DNA from: Prevotella sp. | GTDB lineage: Bacteria > Bacteroidota > Bacteroidia > Bacteroidales > Bacteroidaceae | DNA length: 64,000 nucleotides | Direction of reading: 5' to 3' | Assembly (NCBI GenBank): GCA_017428055.1 | Contig: JAFRRN010000099.1 | Coordinates: 30,623-94,622 of the forward strand | Shown: in pieces, positions 53,884 through 63,711 of the stretch | Layout of the letters: each line of letters starts with the position of its first letter | Position numbering within the stretch: position 1 is the first letter of the stretch | The notes under the pieces: model-generated | The model's input: the letters and a program-made list of their open reading frames with translations, nothing else | Told to the model about the DNA's origin: nothing | The model's database searches: none | Program-made: the position numbers and the translations under genes

Positions 53884-55932
53884 CTATCTCTTGGAAAAGC
53901 GATACGCCCCGCCCACCATGAGCCAGATGCCTGGTTGCAACACGGTGCCGATGTCATAATAGCGGTGGTTGGTGATGTTGTCTGCCTTGATGAAGAGGTC
54001 GTACTGTGGGGTTTTCCAAGCCACTTTCATGTCGATCTTGGTGTAGGGATGGAATCCGTTGGTGCGTTGCTGCCAGCGCAGGGCGCAATGGGCGGTAAGC
54101 TGTTTCCAAATCCTTTGCGACAGTTGTGCGGTCACTTTATGGCGTAGGTATTCCAAGGCATAGAGCGACTTGAAGATGGGTTGTTGCGTGTCATGGTCTT
54201 GGTGGATGAAGGCATAGCCCAAGGTCAGCTTTGGCGGGTGTGAAAGGAGGGTGGGCATTAGGCATTTTAGCGTTGTCGCCACGGAGATACTTACCCCCAT
54301 GTTGTCTATCTTGCCGATGTTTAGGGCATGGTATTGGGTGCTGCTCTCATGTTCGTATACCCAGTCAATCATGTCTGTGCCGTGGCTATAGAAGGCATTT
54401 GCCGTTATGGTGAAGTCCTTATCCCTCCATCTCGCTGCCACTCTTGCGGTCGAGTTCCTTTCGGGTTTCAGGTTTAGGTCGCCTTTCTGTGCGACGTTGT
54501 TGGTGAAGAGGTCTGTGTAAGTGGGTATGCGTATAGCTCTGTTCCACGATGCTGTTAGTTTCAAATGTTGGTTGGGGCGGTAACTGATGTCGATGCCGGG
54601 ACTCCATGAAGACGAGGCGGCGAGGAGGGGAGAGGGTGATGTCACGTGGTTGTAGAGCAATCCTGCGGAGAGTGTCCATCGTCTCCAGAGGATGTTATGC
54701 TCGGCGAAGATGCCCATGTTCGTGCGTTTGCCCTCATGGTCATAATGTCTGTCGCTGCCTTGGATGTCCTTCCATCGTGTAGCGTCCATCATCTCGCCGT
54801 ATGCGGTGCTGAGGATATGCTCCTTACGGATGTCGGCATCGATGACACTCTTTCCGACACGTGAGTCATAATGGAGGCTTAGCGAACCGCCCCATGTGTC
54901 CATGCGGTGGTAGTTTTCCCCCATGTCGGCACCTTCCAAATGGCGTGTCAGTTGATAGTGGTCGTCGAATCGGTTGGCATAGAGGGATGGCTTGACGGCG
55001 AGCGATGCTGTCGGTCGGATGTCGGCAGAGACGGATATGAGGCCGTGGAGGGTCTTTTCGTATTGGTTGTTGTATTTGGCACTGTAAAACGTGTTGGCTC
55101 CAAAACTCTGGCCGCTTGCTGCTATCTGCCAATGGATGTCCATCTTTCTTTCTCTCCATATCCCTTGGTAAAAGAGCCGTCCTTTCTCAAAGTCGCTATT
55201 CTCCGTGCCGTCGCTCCTGCCATAACCGCCACTTACGGAGAATGAATGGTGGTTTGTTGGCTGGGGACATAGCTGTCCTTCGGCAAGCACCGTGCCATAC
55301 GAGCCTCCTTCCAACCCCACCTGTGCGAAGTGGTCTTTGGCTTGTGACGATGTCACGATATTGATGGCACCGCTGAAAGCCGAAGACCCGAAGAGGCGCG
55401 ACGATGCTCCTTCGAGGATTTCAATGTGGTCAATATCGGAAAGGGAAACGGGGAAGTCGGTGGCGTTGTGTCCCGTCTGCGGGTTGGAGATGTTGATGCC
55501 ATTCAATAGGATGGTGATTTGGTCGAAGGTGCCACCGTTGATGGAAATGTCCGTCTGCACACCAAAGCCACCGCGTTGACGGACATCCACGCCCGTGGCT
55601 AACTTTAAGATGTCGTTGATACTACTCGCCCCTGACCGCAAGATGTCCTCACGGCTTATCAAGGCGACAATCCTCGGGCTCTGCCAGGCTGTCAAGGGAG
55701 CCCGTGAGCCTGTGACAACCACTTCGTCGAGTTTCACCTCTTGGCGTGAGAGCGAGTCTGCCGCCAGTTCTACACGGGTGCTGATGCCGTCGGCCTTGGC
55801 GTATGTCAACGTGGATGCGCTCAGCGTCCCCACGATGACCTCCTTGCCAAGGCAGGCGAACAAGGCGTACCCCTTGTTGGTGAAGCGCTTGAAGATGATT
55901 GCCTTGCGCTTGTTGAATAATGGTTTGTACAT
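53884..55932 (-). CDS. TonB-dependent outer-membrane receptor, BtuB-like
   Basis: A 682-residue receptor. It has the long N-terminus seen in Bacteroidales BtuB-like proteins (KRFTNKGYALFACLGKEVIV), a TonB box region (KLDEVVVTGSRAPLT), a plug (SGASSINDILKLATGVDVRQ, IEILEGASSRLFGSSAFSGA) and a beta barrel ending in Phe-rich strands. Similarity is strongest to cobalamin/siderophore receptors rather than SusC. There is no cobalamin riboswitch in the 128 nt before it, no BtuFCD and no SusD partner. The ligand is therefore open. It is separated from the acyl-CoA synthetase gene by a terminator. Confidence 0.85.
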   Translation of the reverse strand: MYKPLFNKRKAIIFKRFTNKGYALFACLGKEVIVGTLSASTLTYAKADGISTRVELAADSLSRQEVKLDEVVVTGSRAPLTAWQSPRIVALISREDILRSGASSINDILKLATGVDVRQRGGFGVQTDISINGGTFDQITILLNGINISNPQTGHNATDFPVSLSDIDHIEILEGASSRLFGSSAFSGAINIVTSSQAKDHFAQVGLEGGSYGTVLAEGQLCPQPTNHHSFSVSGGYGRSDGTENSDFEKGRLFYQGIWRERKMDIHWQIAASGQSFGANTFYSAKYNNQYEKTLHGLISVSADIRPTASLAVKPSLYANRFDDHYQLTRHLEGADMGENYHRMDTWGGSLSLHYDSRVGKSVIDADIRKEHILSTAYGEMMDATRWKDIQGSDRHYDHEGKRTNMGIFAEHNILWRRWTLSAGLLYNHVTSPSPLLAASSSWSPGIDISYRPNQHLKLTASWNRAIRIPTYTDLFTNNVAQKGDLNLKPERNSTARVAARWRDKDFTITANAFYSHGTDMIDWVYEHESSTQYHALNIGKIDNMGVSISVATTLKCLMPTLLSHPPKLTLGYAFIHQDHDTQQPIFKSLYALEYLRHKVTAQLSQRIWKQLTAHCALRWQQRTNGFHPYTKIDMKVAWKTPQYDLFIKADNITNHRYYDIGTVLQPGIWLMVGGAYRFSKR

Positions 55933-56005
55933 GTTTTTTGATTATAAAGGAAAGCAAAAGTACTAAAAAAAAGCGAATTAGAAGTTTTTGTGGCGATATT
56001 CAAAC

Positions 56006-56040
56006 AAAAAAAGACCTAACCATGAATCTGATTAGGTCGT
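56006..56040 (-). terminator. Intrinsic terminator after acyl-CoA synthetase gene
   Basis: On the minus strand, GACCTAAT and GTTAGGTC arms (56013-56038) are followed by seven T residues. Confidence 0.8.
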
Positions 56041-56060
56041 TATATAATGGAACAAACTTG

Positions 56061-57728
56061 TTATGCGTCTTGGTACAGGAAACGTTTGATGCTCTTTTTA
56101 GGTGTCTTGGCAAACTCCTCCTCGTGCAGCCTGATGGCGGTAATCTTGCTGTAGGCGGGTAAGATCTTGTTGATTTCCTGGCGGTTTTGCTCCATGATTT
56201 TCTCCAGGTCGTCGTTGGTGAAGCCCATGCTCCGCGCCTCGTCATAGTCGGGGTGTACAAGGCCGATGAGCTTGTCTTCCCTCTGGATGACCACGCTTTC
56301 CGTGACCAGTGCCATGGAGTTGAGCTTGTCCTCAATCTCCTCGGGGTAGATGTTCTGGCCGTTGGAGCTGAGGAGCATGTTCTTGGAGCGTCCCTTGATG
56401 AACACGTTTCCATCCTCGTCCATCAGTCCGAGGTCGCCCGTGTGGTACCAACCGTCCTTGTCGATGGTTTCGCGGGTAGCCTCCTCGTTCTTGTAATAGC
56501 CCAACATGACATTCAGGCCTTTGGCGAGGATCTCGCCTGGGATGTTCTGCGGGTCGGGGCTGGCTATCTTCACTTCCATGTGGACTACCGCCTTGCCACA
56601 TGACCCCGCCACAAACTCGTCCCACGGAGCGTAGCAGATGATGGGTGCACACTCCGTGGCACCATAGCCAACGGTATATGGGAAGTTGATGCGCTTGAGG
56701 AATGCCTCCACCTCTTGGTTGAAGGCAGCTCCGCCGACGATAATCTCGTAGATGTTCCCGCCAAATGACTGGTATACTTGCTCGCCGATCTTCTCGTTCA
56801 CTTTCTTGTTGATGACGGGCATGTTGAGCAACAGCCTCATGCGGTTGTTCTGTATCTTGGGGAACACTTTCTTCTTGATGATTTTCTCGATGATGAGCGG
56901 TACGGCGATGATGATGCACGGTTTGATGTCGGCGAATGCCTGGGCGATGATAGCTGGGCTGGGTACGCGGGTGAGGAAGAACACATGCTTACCCTCCAGA
57001 AATTCGTAAGTGAACTCGAATGCCATGCCGTACATGTGGGCCAATGGCAGGATGCTGATGACATTGGAGCCGTGGTCGAGGTGCTTTCCCATGACTTGGC
57101 ACGCGAAGTCGTAGTTGCTCCAGATGGCACGGAAGGGAATCATCACGCCCTTGGAGAATCCCGTCGTGCCGCTGGTGTAGTTAATCAACGCCAGGTCGTT
57201 GGGCGACTTCTCGTGGGTATATTTCACATGCTCCTTGCGGAAGTACTTGGGATATTTCTTGCCGAACATCTCATTGAGGTGTTCGCGGGCAAAGGTCAGT
57301 TTGTCTGTGCGTGATACCAGGAGTGAGTAGTCGGGGATATAAATGATACCTTCGAGCTTGGGCATCTTGGTGGGGTCAATGATTGTGGAGACGATATCAC
57401 CCGTAAAGAGGAACTTGGCATCACTGTGGTTCACGATGTTGTGTATCTGGTCGGCGGTAAACTCATGTAATATCGGCACGGCGATGGCACCGTATGTGAG
57501 TGTGGCGAGGTATGCCACGGCCCAATTGGCGCAGTTCCTCCCACATAGGGCGATCTTGTCGCCTTTGGCTACGCCGCCATTCTCAAACATGATATGCAAC
57601 TTTTCGATTTTCCTCGCTACGTCATGATATTGCAGGGTTGAGCCCTTATAATCGGTCAGTGCATCCTTATCCCAATTCTTGACGATGCTTTTTTCGATTA
57701 GTTCTATAAAACTCGGTATAGATTCCAT
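56061..57728 (-). CDS. Long-chain acyl-CoA synthetase (AMP-forming), paralogue 2
   Basis: A 555-residue adenylate-forming enzyme. It has the P-loop-like INYTSGTTGFSKGVMIPFRA, TVGYGATECAPI, GWYHTGDLGLMDEDGNVFIK and the C-terminal hinge/lysine region (GRSKNMLLSSNGQNIYPEEI; TPKKSIKRFLYQ). It activates fatty acids for lipid use. It follows its paralogue after 14 nt in the same direction; the two proteins align over the whole length with many identical blocks (for example YGAIAVPILHEFTADQIHNI versus YGAVAVPILHEFTPDQVHNI). The origin is clearly a tandem duplication. Different chain-length preference is possible but not shown. Confidence 0.93.
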   Translation of the reverse strand: MESIPSFIELIEKSIVKNWDKDALTDYKGSTLQYHDVARKIEKLHIMFENGGVAKGDKIALCGRNCANWAVAYLATLTYGAIAVPILHEFTADQIHNIVNHSDAKFLFTGDIVSTIIDPTKMPKLEGIIYIPDYSLLVSRTDKLTFAREHLNEMFGKKYPKYFRKEHVKYTHEKSPNDLALINYTSGTTGFSKGVMIPFRAIWSNYDFACQVMGKHLDHGSNVISILPLAHMYGMAFEFTYEFLEGKHVFFLTRVPSPAIIAQAFADIKPCIIIAVPLIIEKIIKKKVFPKIQNNRMRLLLNMPVINKKVNEKIGEQVYQSFGGNIYEIIVGGAAFNQEVEAFLKRINFPYTVGYGATECAPIICYAPWDEFVAGSCGKAVVHMEVKIASPDPQNIPGEILAKGLNVMLGYYKNEEATRETIDKDGWYHTGDLGLMDEDGNVFIKGRSKNMLLSSNGQNIYPEEIEDKLNSMALVTESVVIQREDKLIGLVHPDYDEARSMGFTNDDLEKIMEQNRQEINKILPAYSKITAIRLHEEEFAKTPKKSIKRFLYQDA

Positions 57729-57742
57729 CTGGTTAGCCTATT

Positions 57743-59404
57743 TTAATGTTTTTGATATAAATGTCTCTTGATGCTCCGCTTGGGAGTCTTCTCAAATTCT
57801 TGTTCCATCAAACGGATGGAGGAGAGCTTGCTGAATGCGGGCAAAGTCTTGTTCAACTCCTCACAATGTTGTGACATGATGTTCTCCAAGTCTTCCTGGG
57901 TGAAGTTCATGGCTTTCGCCTCATCCATGTCGGGATAGACCAAGCCGACGAGTTGGTTTTCCTCTTGGATGACGATGCACTCGCTGACCATCATCATCGA
58001 ACTCAGTTTGTCCTCAATCTCCTCTGGATAGATGTTCTGTCCACTCGGACCGAGCAACATGTTCTTGATGCGTCCGCGGATGTAAATATGCCCCGTCTCG
58101 TCCATTGTGCCAAGGTCTCCCGTATGATACCATCCCTCATTGTCGATTACCTCGCGTGTCGCTTGGTCGTTTTGGTAGTAGCCCAGCATCACGTTGATGC
58201 CTCTTGTCACGATTTCCCCCGCAATGTTGGCAGGGTCTTTGCTAAGGATTTTCACTTCCATGTGCGAAACAGGGGTGCCACACGACTTGGGGATGAAGTC
58301 CATGCAATGGCTATAGCTGATGAGTGGCGCACATTCCGTGGCACCATATCCCACGGTAATGGGGAAATCGATGTCTTTCAGGAATTGCTCTATTTCTTGG
58401 TTCAGTGCCGCGCCACCCACGATAATCTCAAAGAAATTACCGCCGAAGGCTTGGTAAACCTCTGAGCAGATGCGCTCTTTCACCTTCTTGTTCACGCCGG
58501 GCATGGCGAGGAGGATGCGCATGAGGTTGTTTTGTATCTTGGGAAATACGCGCTTGCGGATAATCTTCTCGATGATAAGCGGCACTGCCACTATGAGGGT
58601 TGGCTTGGTTTCGCGGAATGCCTCGGCGATAAGTGATGGGCTGGGTAGCCTTGTGAGGAAAAAGTTGTGCATTCCATAGCAAAACATGTATATGAGTTCG
58701 ATGGACAAACCATACATGTGGGCGAGGGGAAGGATACAGACGTGGTTGGTCTTGGGTTTGATGTGATTTGCGAGATGAGTCAGGCAGAAGTCCAAGTTGC
58801 CCCAAATCGCCCGATAGGGAATCATCACGCCCTTGGAGAATCCCGTCGTTCCGCTGGTGTAATTGATGATGGCCAGTTCGTCGGGGCTATCTACATGGTA
58901 GTGTACATGCTCTTTTCTAAAGAATTTAGGATATTTCTCGCCGAATAATAAATTAAGATGTTCACGCGCGTATGTTATCTTCTCCGACCTCGAGAACATG
59001 AGAGAGAAGTCCGGGAGGTAAACGATGGCCTCCACATTTGGTATCTCTGTCTGCAAGATGGTAGGTCCCACGACATCCCCAACAAATAAGATTTTCGCTC
59101 CAGAGTGGTTGACGATGTTGTGTACTTGGTCGGGTGTGAACTCGTGAAGGATAGGTACGGCAACCGCCCCATAGGTTAATGTCGCGAAGAAAGCCACTGC
59201 CCAATGCGAACTGTTGCGACCGCAGATGGCTATTTTGTCACCCTTTTTGACTCCTCCATGCTCGAAAACTATATGCAACTTCTCAATGATACGAGCTACA
59301 TCATGGTATTGTAGTGTTGCTCCTTTGTAGTCTGTCAGTGCGTCTTGATTCCAATAATCAAGTATGCTTTTTTCAATATATGAATTGAAACTTGGTATAG
59401 TCAT
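57743..59404 (-). CDS. Long-chain acyl-CoA synthetase (AMP-forming), paralogue 1
   Basis: A 553-residue adenylate-forming enzyme, upstream member of the tandem pair. Motifs are INYTSGTTGFSKGVMIPYRA, TVGYGATECAPLISY, GWYHTGDLGTMDETGHIYIR and TPKRSIKRHLYQ. Full length, with all catalytic elements. A -7 box lies at 59431-59438, giving a short leader. Downstream co-transcription with paralogue 2 is expected from the 14-nt spacing. A role in fatty-acid salvage or phospholipid repair is inferred from family. Confidence 0.93.
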   Translation of the reverse strand: MTIPSFNSYIEKSILDYWNQDALTDYKGATLQYHDVARIIEKLHIVFEHGGVKKGDKIAICGRNSSHWAVAFFATLTYGAVAVPILHEFTPDQVHNIVNHSGAKILFVGDVVGPTILQTEIPNVEAIVYLPDFSLMFSRSEKITYAREHLNLLFGEKYPKFFRKEHVHYHVDSPDELAIINYTSGTTGFSKGVMIPYRAIWGNLDFCLTHLANHIKPKTNHVCILPLAHMYGLSIELIYMFCYGMHNFFLTRLPSPSLIAEAFRETKPTLIVAVPLIIEKIIRKRVFPKIQNNLMRILLAMPGVNKKVKERICSEVYQAFGGNFFEIIVGGAALNQEIEQFLKDIDFPITVGYGATECAPLISYSHCMDFIPKSCGTPVSHMEVKILSKDPANIAGEIVTRGINVMLGYYQNDQATREVIDNEGWYHTGDLGTMDETGHIYIRGRIKNMLLGPSGQNIYPEEIEDKLSSMMMVSECIVIQEENQLVGLVYPDMDEAKAMNFTQEDLENIMSQHCEELNKTLPAFSKLSSIRLMEQEFEKTPKRSIKRHLYQKH

Positions 59405-59430
59405 TGCACAATCACAAAATTTTTGTGCAA

Positions 59431-59438
59431 AGATAATA
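59431..59438 (-). promoter_or_regulatory. -7 box (TATCTTTG) for the acyl-CoA synthetase pair
   Basis: The minus strand reads TATCTTTG, fitting TAnnTTTG, 27 nt before ATG 59404. The remaining spacer to radA (59439-59567) is AT-rich with no other feature. Confidence 0.55.
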
Positions 59439-59567
59439 TCTTATTTGCTCAATTCCAAAAAAAATGTGCAATATTTTATTGTAATGTTGATATTTACTTA
59501 CATTTTATTCGTTTCGATGAAAAAACATGTCCGTTATTGCCTTTTTTTTATTCTAAATGGCAACATG

Positions 59568-60962
59568 TTATCCAAATAACACCCGCAATGCCTCTTCCAC
59601 TTTCCTGACGGGATGCAAGTGGATGTTGCGTTTGGATTGTTCGATGCCAGCCATATTGTTCTTGGGGATAATGATGTCGGTGAATCCCAACTTCTCTGCC
59701 TCGGAGATGCGTTGTTCGATACGGCTGACGGCTCTCACCTCGCCGCTTAGTCCCACCTCGCCAGCCATGCACCAACCCGACTCGATGGGCGTATCGACAT
59801 TGCTCGAAAGGACGGCGGCAATAACGCTGAGGTCCATGGCGAGGTCGGTGACGCGCAACCCGCCAGCGATGTTGAGAAACACATCCTTCTGCACGAGCTT
59901 GAATCCCACCCGCTTCTCCAATACAGCCAGGAGCATGTTGAGCCTCCTCTGGTCAAATCCCGTTGCCGACCGCTGGGGGGTGCCGTATGCGGCGGTCGAT
60001 ACCAATGCCTGTGTCTCCACGAGGAAGGGCCTGATTCCCTCGATTGCACTGCTGATGGCGATGCCCGAAAGGCCGTCGTGGTCTTGGTTGAGCAACAGTT
60101 CCGAGGGGTTGGTGATTTGTCGCAATCCCGATTGTTGCATTTCATAGATTCCCAGTTCCGAAGTGCTTCCAAAACGGTTTTTGGTGGAACGCAGGATGCG
60201 ATAGATGTTATGTTGGTCGCCCTCAAACTGGATAACCGTGTCCACGATATGCTCCAAGATCTTGGGACCCGCCAAAGTACCCTCCTTGTTGATATGCCCA
60301 ATGAGGATGATAGGCACCCCGCTCGTCTTGGCAAAGCGTAGGAGCGATGCGGCGCTTTCCCTCACTTGGGCAATGCTGCCGGGCGAACTCTCCACCTCCT
60401 CGGTTGCTATGGTCTGGATGGAGTCGATGACGATCAGTTCGGGATGCGTCTCTGTGATTTGGTCGAAGATGGCTTCAAGCGAAGTCTCGCAAAGGATGGA
60501 CACCTGTGTGTCGGCGGGGTGGGGGATGCGGTTTGCCCTCATCTTGATTTGGAAGGCACTCTCCTCGCCACTCACATACAGCACCCGCAATTCGGGGATG
60601 TTCAAGATGGTCTGTAAGGTCAATGTACTCTTGCCGATGCCAGGCTCACCTCCGAGCAATACCACGCTACCCAAGACGAGACCACCTCCCAGCACACGAT
60701 TCAATTCGCCATCATGAAGGTCGATGCGATGTTCCCTTTCCGCTACAATCTCGTGGATGTTTTGCGGTATGTTCCTTGTCGTCGTGGCATGTCTCCTGAC
60801 AGATGTCGCCGCGTTTCTCGCCGCCGCCATTCCCGTGTCGTTTGCCACGCGCAGTTCCTTAAATGTGTTCCAATTACCACAACTGGGGCATTTCCCTATC
60901 CATTTAGATGACTCCTGCCCACAATTTGAGCATACGTAAACGATTTTGTCTTTCTTTGCCAT
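59568..60962 (-). CDS. radA: DNA repair protein RadA (Sms)
   Basis: A 464-residue recombination factor that extends strand exchange with RecA. The N-terminal zinc finger has CSNCGQESSKWIGKCPSCG. The RecA-like core has GGEPGIGKSTLTLQ and VIDSIQTIATEE, followed by the RadA motif KNRFGSTSELGIY. The C-terminal part is Lon-protease-like (AGGLRVTDLAMDLSVIAAVL). The length is standard. Its start ATG is four bases beyond a -7 box, so the transcript may be leaderless. It diverges from the ABC-F gene across a 117-nt spacer. Confidence 0.96.
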   Translation of the reverse strand: MAKKDKIVYVCSNCGQESSKWIGKCPSCGNWNTFKELRVANDTGMAAARNAATSVRRHATTTRNIPQNIHEIVAEREHRIDLHDGELNRVLGGGLVLGSVVLLGGEPGIGKSTLTLQTILNIPELRVLYVSGEESAFQIKMRANRIPHPADTQVSILCETSLEAIFDQITETHPELIVIDSIQTIATEEVESSPGSIAQVRESAASLLRFAKTSGVPIILIGHINKEGTLAGPKILEHIVDTVIQFEGDQHNIYRILRSTKNRFGSTSELGIYEMQQSGLRQITNPSELLLNQDHDGLSGIAISSAIEGIRPFLVETQALVSTAAYGTPQRSATGFDQRRLNMLLAVLEKRVGFKLVQKDVFLNIAGGLRVTDLAMDLSVIAAVLSSNVDTPIESGWCMAGEVGLSGEVRAVSRIEQRISEAEKLGFTDIIIPKNNMAGIEQSKRNIHLHPVRKVEEALRVLFG

Positions 60963-60965
60963 GCC

Positions 60966-60973
60966 ACAAAATT
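60966..60973 (-). promoter_or_regulatory. -7 box (TAATTTTG) abutting the radA start
   Basis: The minus strand reads TAATTTTG followed by gtggc and the ATG-region of radA. If used, initiation falls at or next to the start codon. Confidence 0.4.
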
Positions 60974-61017
60974 ACGCTTTTTTGCCTATATAATCGTATA
61001 AAATCGGAAAAAAAGCG

Positions 61018-61025
61018 TAACTTTG
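61018..61025 (+). promoter_or_regulatory. -7 box (TAACTTTG) for the ABC-F gene
   Basis: TAACTTTG fits TAnnTTTG; leader about 50 nt to ATG 61080. The leader shows no obvious attenuation hairpin or leader peptide. Confidence 0.55.
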
Positions 61026-61079
61026 CAAGGTTTTTCGGCATCATTCGCTTTTGGAATGGGCCGTTTTTGAGGAGGGAAA

Positions 61080-63026
61080 ATGATTTCTATTGAAGGACTG
61101 AAGGTGGAGTTTGGCGTGAAGCCCTTGTTCAGCGACGCCAGTTTTGTCATCAACGACCGCGACCGCATCGCCCTTGTTGGCAAGAACGGGGCGGGCAAGA
61201 GTACGATGCTCAAGATTATCTGTGGGATGCAACGTCCCACGGCGGGCACCATTGCCATACCCAATGACACCACCATCGGCTACTTACCGCAGGTGATGAG
61301 ACTCACAGACGATACCACCGTGCGTGAAGAGACTCGAAAAGCCTTCGCCAATAACACCCTCCTCAAACAACGCATCGACCAGATGCAGCATGAACTTGCC
61401 GAGCGTACCGACTATGAGAGTGCCGATTACCTTGCCCTTGTGGAACGGTTCACACAAGCTCACGACCGCTATCTGATGATGGGAGGCGAGAACTATGAGG
61501 CGGAGATTGAGCGCACATTGATGGGTTTGGGCTTTCTCCGCACAGACTTTGAGCGACCCACGAGCGAGTTTTCAGGCGGTTGGCGTATGCGTATTGAGCT
61601 GGCGAAAATCCTTCTGCAACGACCAGACGTGTTGCTTCTCGACGAGCCAACCAACCATCTTGACATCGAGTCTATCCAGTGGCTTGAGCAATTCCTCGCC
61701 CAGAGTGGTAATGCCGTGGTGTTGGTCTCCCATGACCGTGCCTTTATCAATAATGTGACCAACCGCACCTTGGAGATTTCTTGTGGACAAGTCATCGACT
61801 ATCGTGTGAAGTACGACGAATATGTGGTACTTCGTCGAGAACGTCGAGAGCAACAACTCCACGCATACGAGAACCAACAACGGGAGATAGCAGACATGCG
61901 GGCTTTCATTGAGCGGTTTCGTTATCAGGCGACCAAGGCCATCCAAGTACAGCAGAAAATCAAGCAATTGGAGAAAATCGTGCCTATCGAGATTGACGAG
62001 GTGGACAATTCCTCCATGCACTTGAAGTTCCCGCCCTGCTTGCGGTCGGGCGATTACCCTGTTATCTGCGACGGGGTGCGCAAGGCGTATGGCGACCATG
62101 AGGTGTTTGCTGATGTCACGCTGACCATCAAGCGGGGCGAGAAGGTGGCGTTTGTCGGCAAGAACGGCGAGGGGAAGACCACCTTGGTGAAGTGTATCAT
62201 GGGAGAGATTCCCTTTGATGGGATGTTGAAGATAGGTCACAATGTGCAAATCGGGTATTTCGCCCAAAACCAGGCGCAGCTCTTGGATGAGTCGCTCACC
62301 GTTTTCCAGACCATCGACAACGTGGCGAAGGGGGATATCCGTCTCCGCATCAATGACATCCTCGGTGCTTTCATGTTTGGGGGCGAAGAGTCGGAGAAGC
62401 GTGTGAAAGTCCTTTCCGGCGGCGAGCGTAGCCGTTTGGCGATGATCCGCCTCTTGTTGGAACCAGTCAATTTTCTGATTCTCGACGAACCTACCAACCA
62501 TCTTGACATGCCTTCCAAGGACGTGTTGAAGGAGGCCATCAAGGCTTTCGACGGCACCGCCATCATCGTCTCCCACGACCGCGAGTTCTTGGATGGGCTT
62601 GTGACGAAGGTTTATGAGTTTGGCGGTGGCAAGGTGCGCGAGCATCTCGGCGGTATCTATGATTTCTTACGTCGTAAGAACATTGACTCTTTGCAATCGT
62701 TAAACAGTTCTGCCAAGCCACAAGATGCCACTCCTGACACTTCTGTTAAGGAAGAAAAAGCCATCTCTGATAATAAGCGCAACTACGAGGAGCGCAAGGA
62801 GCAGCAACGGCGTGTCAAGCGGGTGGAGAAAGCCGTGAAGGCTTCCGAGGAGAAGATTGCCCTAATGGAGAAACGTATCAAGGAGCTGGATGCCCTCCTT
62901 ATGGACTCCGCCCATGCCACAGACATGAAACTCATTGAGGAATATTCCCAGACGATGAGACACCTTGACGAGGAGAACGACAACTGGATGCGCCTCTCTG
63001 AGGAATTGGAGACGATGCAAGATTGA
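61080..63026 (+). CDS. ABC-F family ribosome-associated ATPase
   Basis: A 648-residue soluble protein with two ATPase cassettes and no membrane part. First cassette: Walker A GKNGAGKST (about residue 34), signature SGGWRMRIELAKIL, Walker B LLLDEPTNHLDIES. The interdomain P-site linker is around residues 240-300 (YENQQREIADMRAFIERF). Second cassette: GKNGEGKTTLVK (about 360), LSGGERSRLAMIRLLL, LILDEPTNHLDMPS. The C-terminal 90 residues are a coiled coil (EERKEQQRRVKRVEKAVKAS), as in Uup/YdiF types. These proteins act on ribosomes with altered or stalled states. A housekeeping Uup-like role is more likely than antibiotic resistance, given the C-terminal extension and context. Confidence 0.92.
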   Translation: MISIEGLKVEFGVKPLFSDASFVINDRDRIALVGKNGAGKSTMLKIICGMQRPTAGTIAIPNDTTIGYLPQVMRLTDDTTVREETRKAFANNTLLKQRIDQMQHELAERTDYESADYLALVERFTQAHDRYLMMGGENYEAEIERTLMGLGFLRTDFERPTSEFSGGWRMRIELAKILLQRPDVLLLDEPTNHLDIESIQWLEQFLAQSGNAVVLVSHDRAFINNVTNRTLEISCGQVIDYRVKYDEYVVLRRERREQQLHAYENQQREIADMRAFIERFRYQATKAIQVQQKIKQLEKIVPIEIDEVDNSSMHLKFPPCLRSGDYPVICDGVRKAYGDHEVFADVTLTIKRGEKVAFVGKNGEGKTTLVKCIMGEIPFDGMLKIGHNVQIGYFAQNQAQLLDESLTVFQTIDNVAKGDIRLRINDILGAFMFGGEESEKRVKVLSGGERSRLAMIRLLLEPVNFLILDEPTNHLDMPSKDVLKEAIKAFDGTAIIVSHDREFLDGLVTKVYEFGGGKVREHLGGIYDFLRRKNIDSLQSLNSSAKPQDATPDTSVKEEKAISDNKRNYEERKEQQRRVKRVEKAVKASEEKIALMEKRIKELDALLMDSAHATDMKLIEEYSQTMRHLDEENDNWMRLSEELETMQD

Positions 63027-63219
63027 CATAAACATCGAACTGGGCATCGTATCTTGTCACTTTCGTCCATCCTTTCTTAGTGGAATCAAGGGTTGACGCA
63101 TCCAATTCTACAGACGTATCGATGTCAATAGCCAAGAATAATTCCGTTGTATTGACATGTAGTAAGGATGGAGAAGAAAATAACAAGCAGCTTTTCATCA
63201 AAGTCTTCAATGAGTATTT

Positions 63220-63711
63220 TCATGAATCTCCCTTGTCGTCATGGTTTTCTTTGAGCATTTTGACGGCCTTATCAAAGTCACTTTCCAACAATCGCATTTC
63301 TCGTTCACGGTAGATTTCAAACTCTCGCTCAGCTTTCTCAATGGCTTCTTGATGGGAAACTATACCGTTGCCTTCCAAGATGTTTTTCCGCAGTCGGAGT
63401 ATCTGGTCATCAAGGGCGGCAATCCAATCAGCCATCGTCATGGGATTCTGCTCCAAAGCTTGAAACTCGGCATAGTCAAGAAATTGGGAGGTGAGTAGGT
63501 TCTGCCGCTGCGTAACCCAGCGACGGAAACGCACGGCAATGGGCGACTGCACTCGGTAGCCGAGGGCGATAATCATGTCAAGGTTGTATTGGTCAATCTC
63601 CCTCTGCACCAGCCGCTTGCCCTCTTGGCGAACTAACAAGTATTTCTTGTGAGTTGCCTTTTCATCCAATTCTCCATCTGCGTAGATGCCTTTTTGATGC
63701 TGACTAATAAC
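63220..63711 (-). pseudogene. RhuM-family protein, N-terminally truncated
   Basis: The minus-strand frame opens directly after a TGA and reads ISQHQKGIYADGELDEKATH, then REIDQYNLDMIIALGYRVQS and AVRFRRWVTQRQN. These are internal parts of RhuM (virulence-associated/Fic-neighbour) proteins; the family's N-terminal third is absent and no ATG precedes these residues. The only start-like codon is TTG 63669. After RRWVTQR the sequence diverges into a charged helical end (AEREFEIYREREMRLLESDF). The missing part would lie where the IS-like element now is. RhuM function is not established. The stretch 63027-63219 between this and the ABC-F gene contains nothing I recognise. Confidence 0.65.

Noticed and set aside
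55933-56060. Cobalamin riboswitch expected before a BtuB-like receptor
   Set aside because: Only 128 nt are available, they are AT-rich and contain a terminator for the other gene; no B12-box-like sequence is seen.
62932-63210. Minus-strand frame with a protein-like stretch after the ABC-F gene
   Set aside because: It continues into the ABC-F coding region with no stop at a sensible place and matches nothing I recognise; possibly a small remnant.
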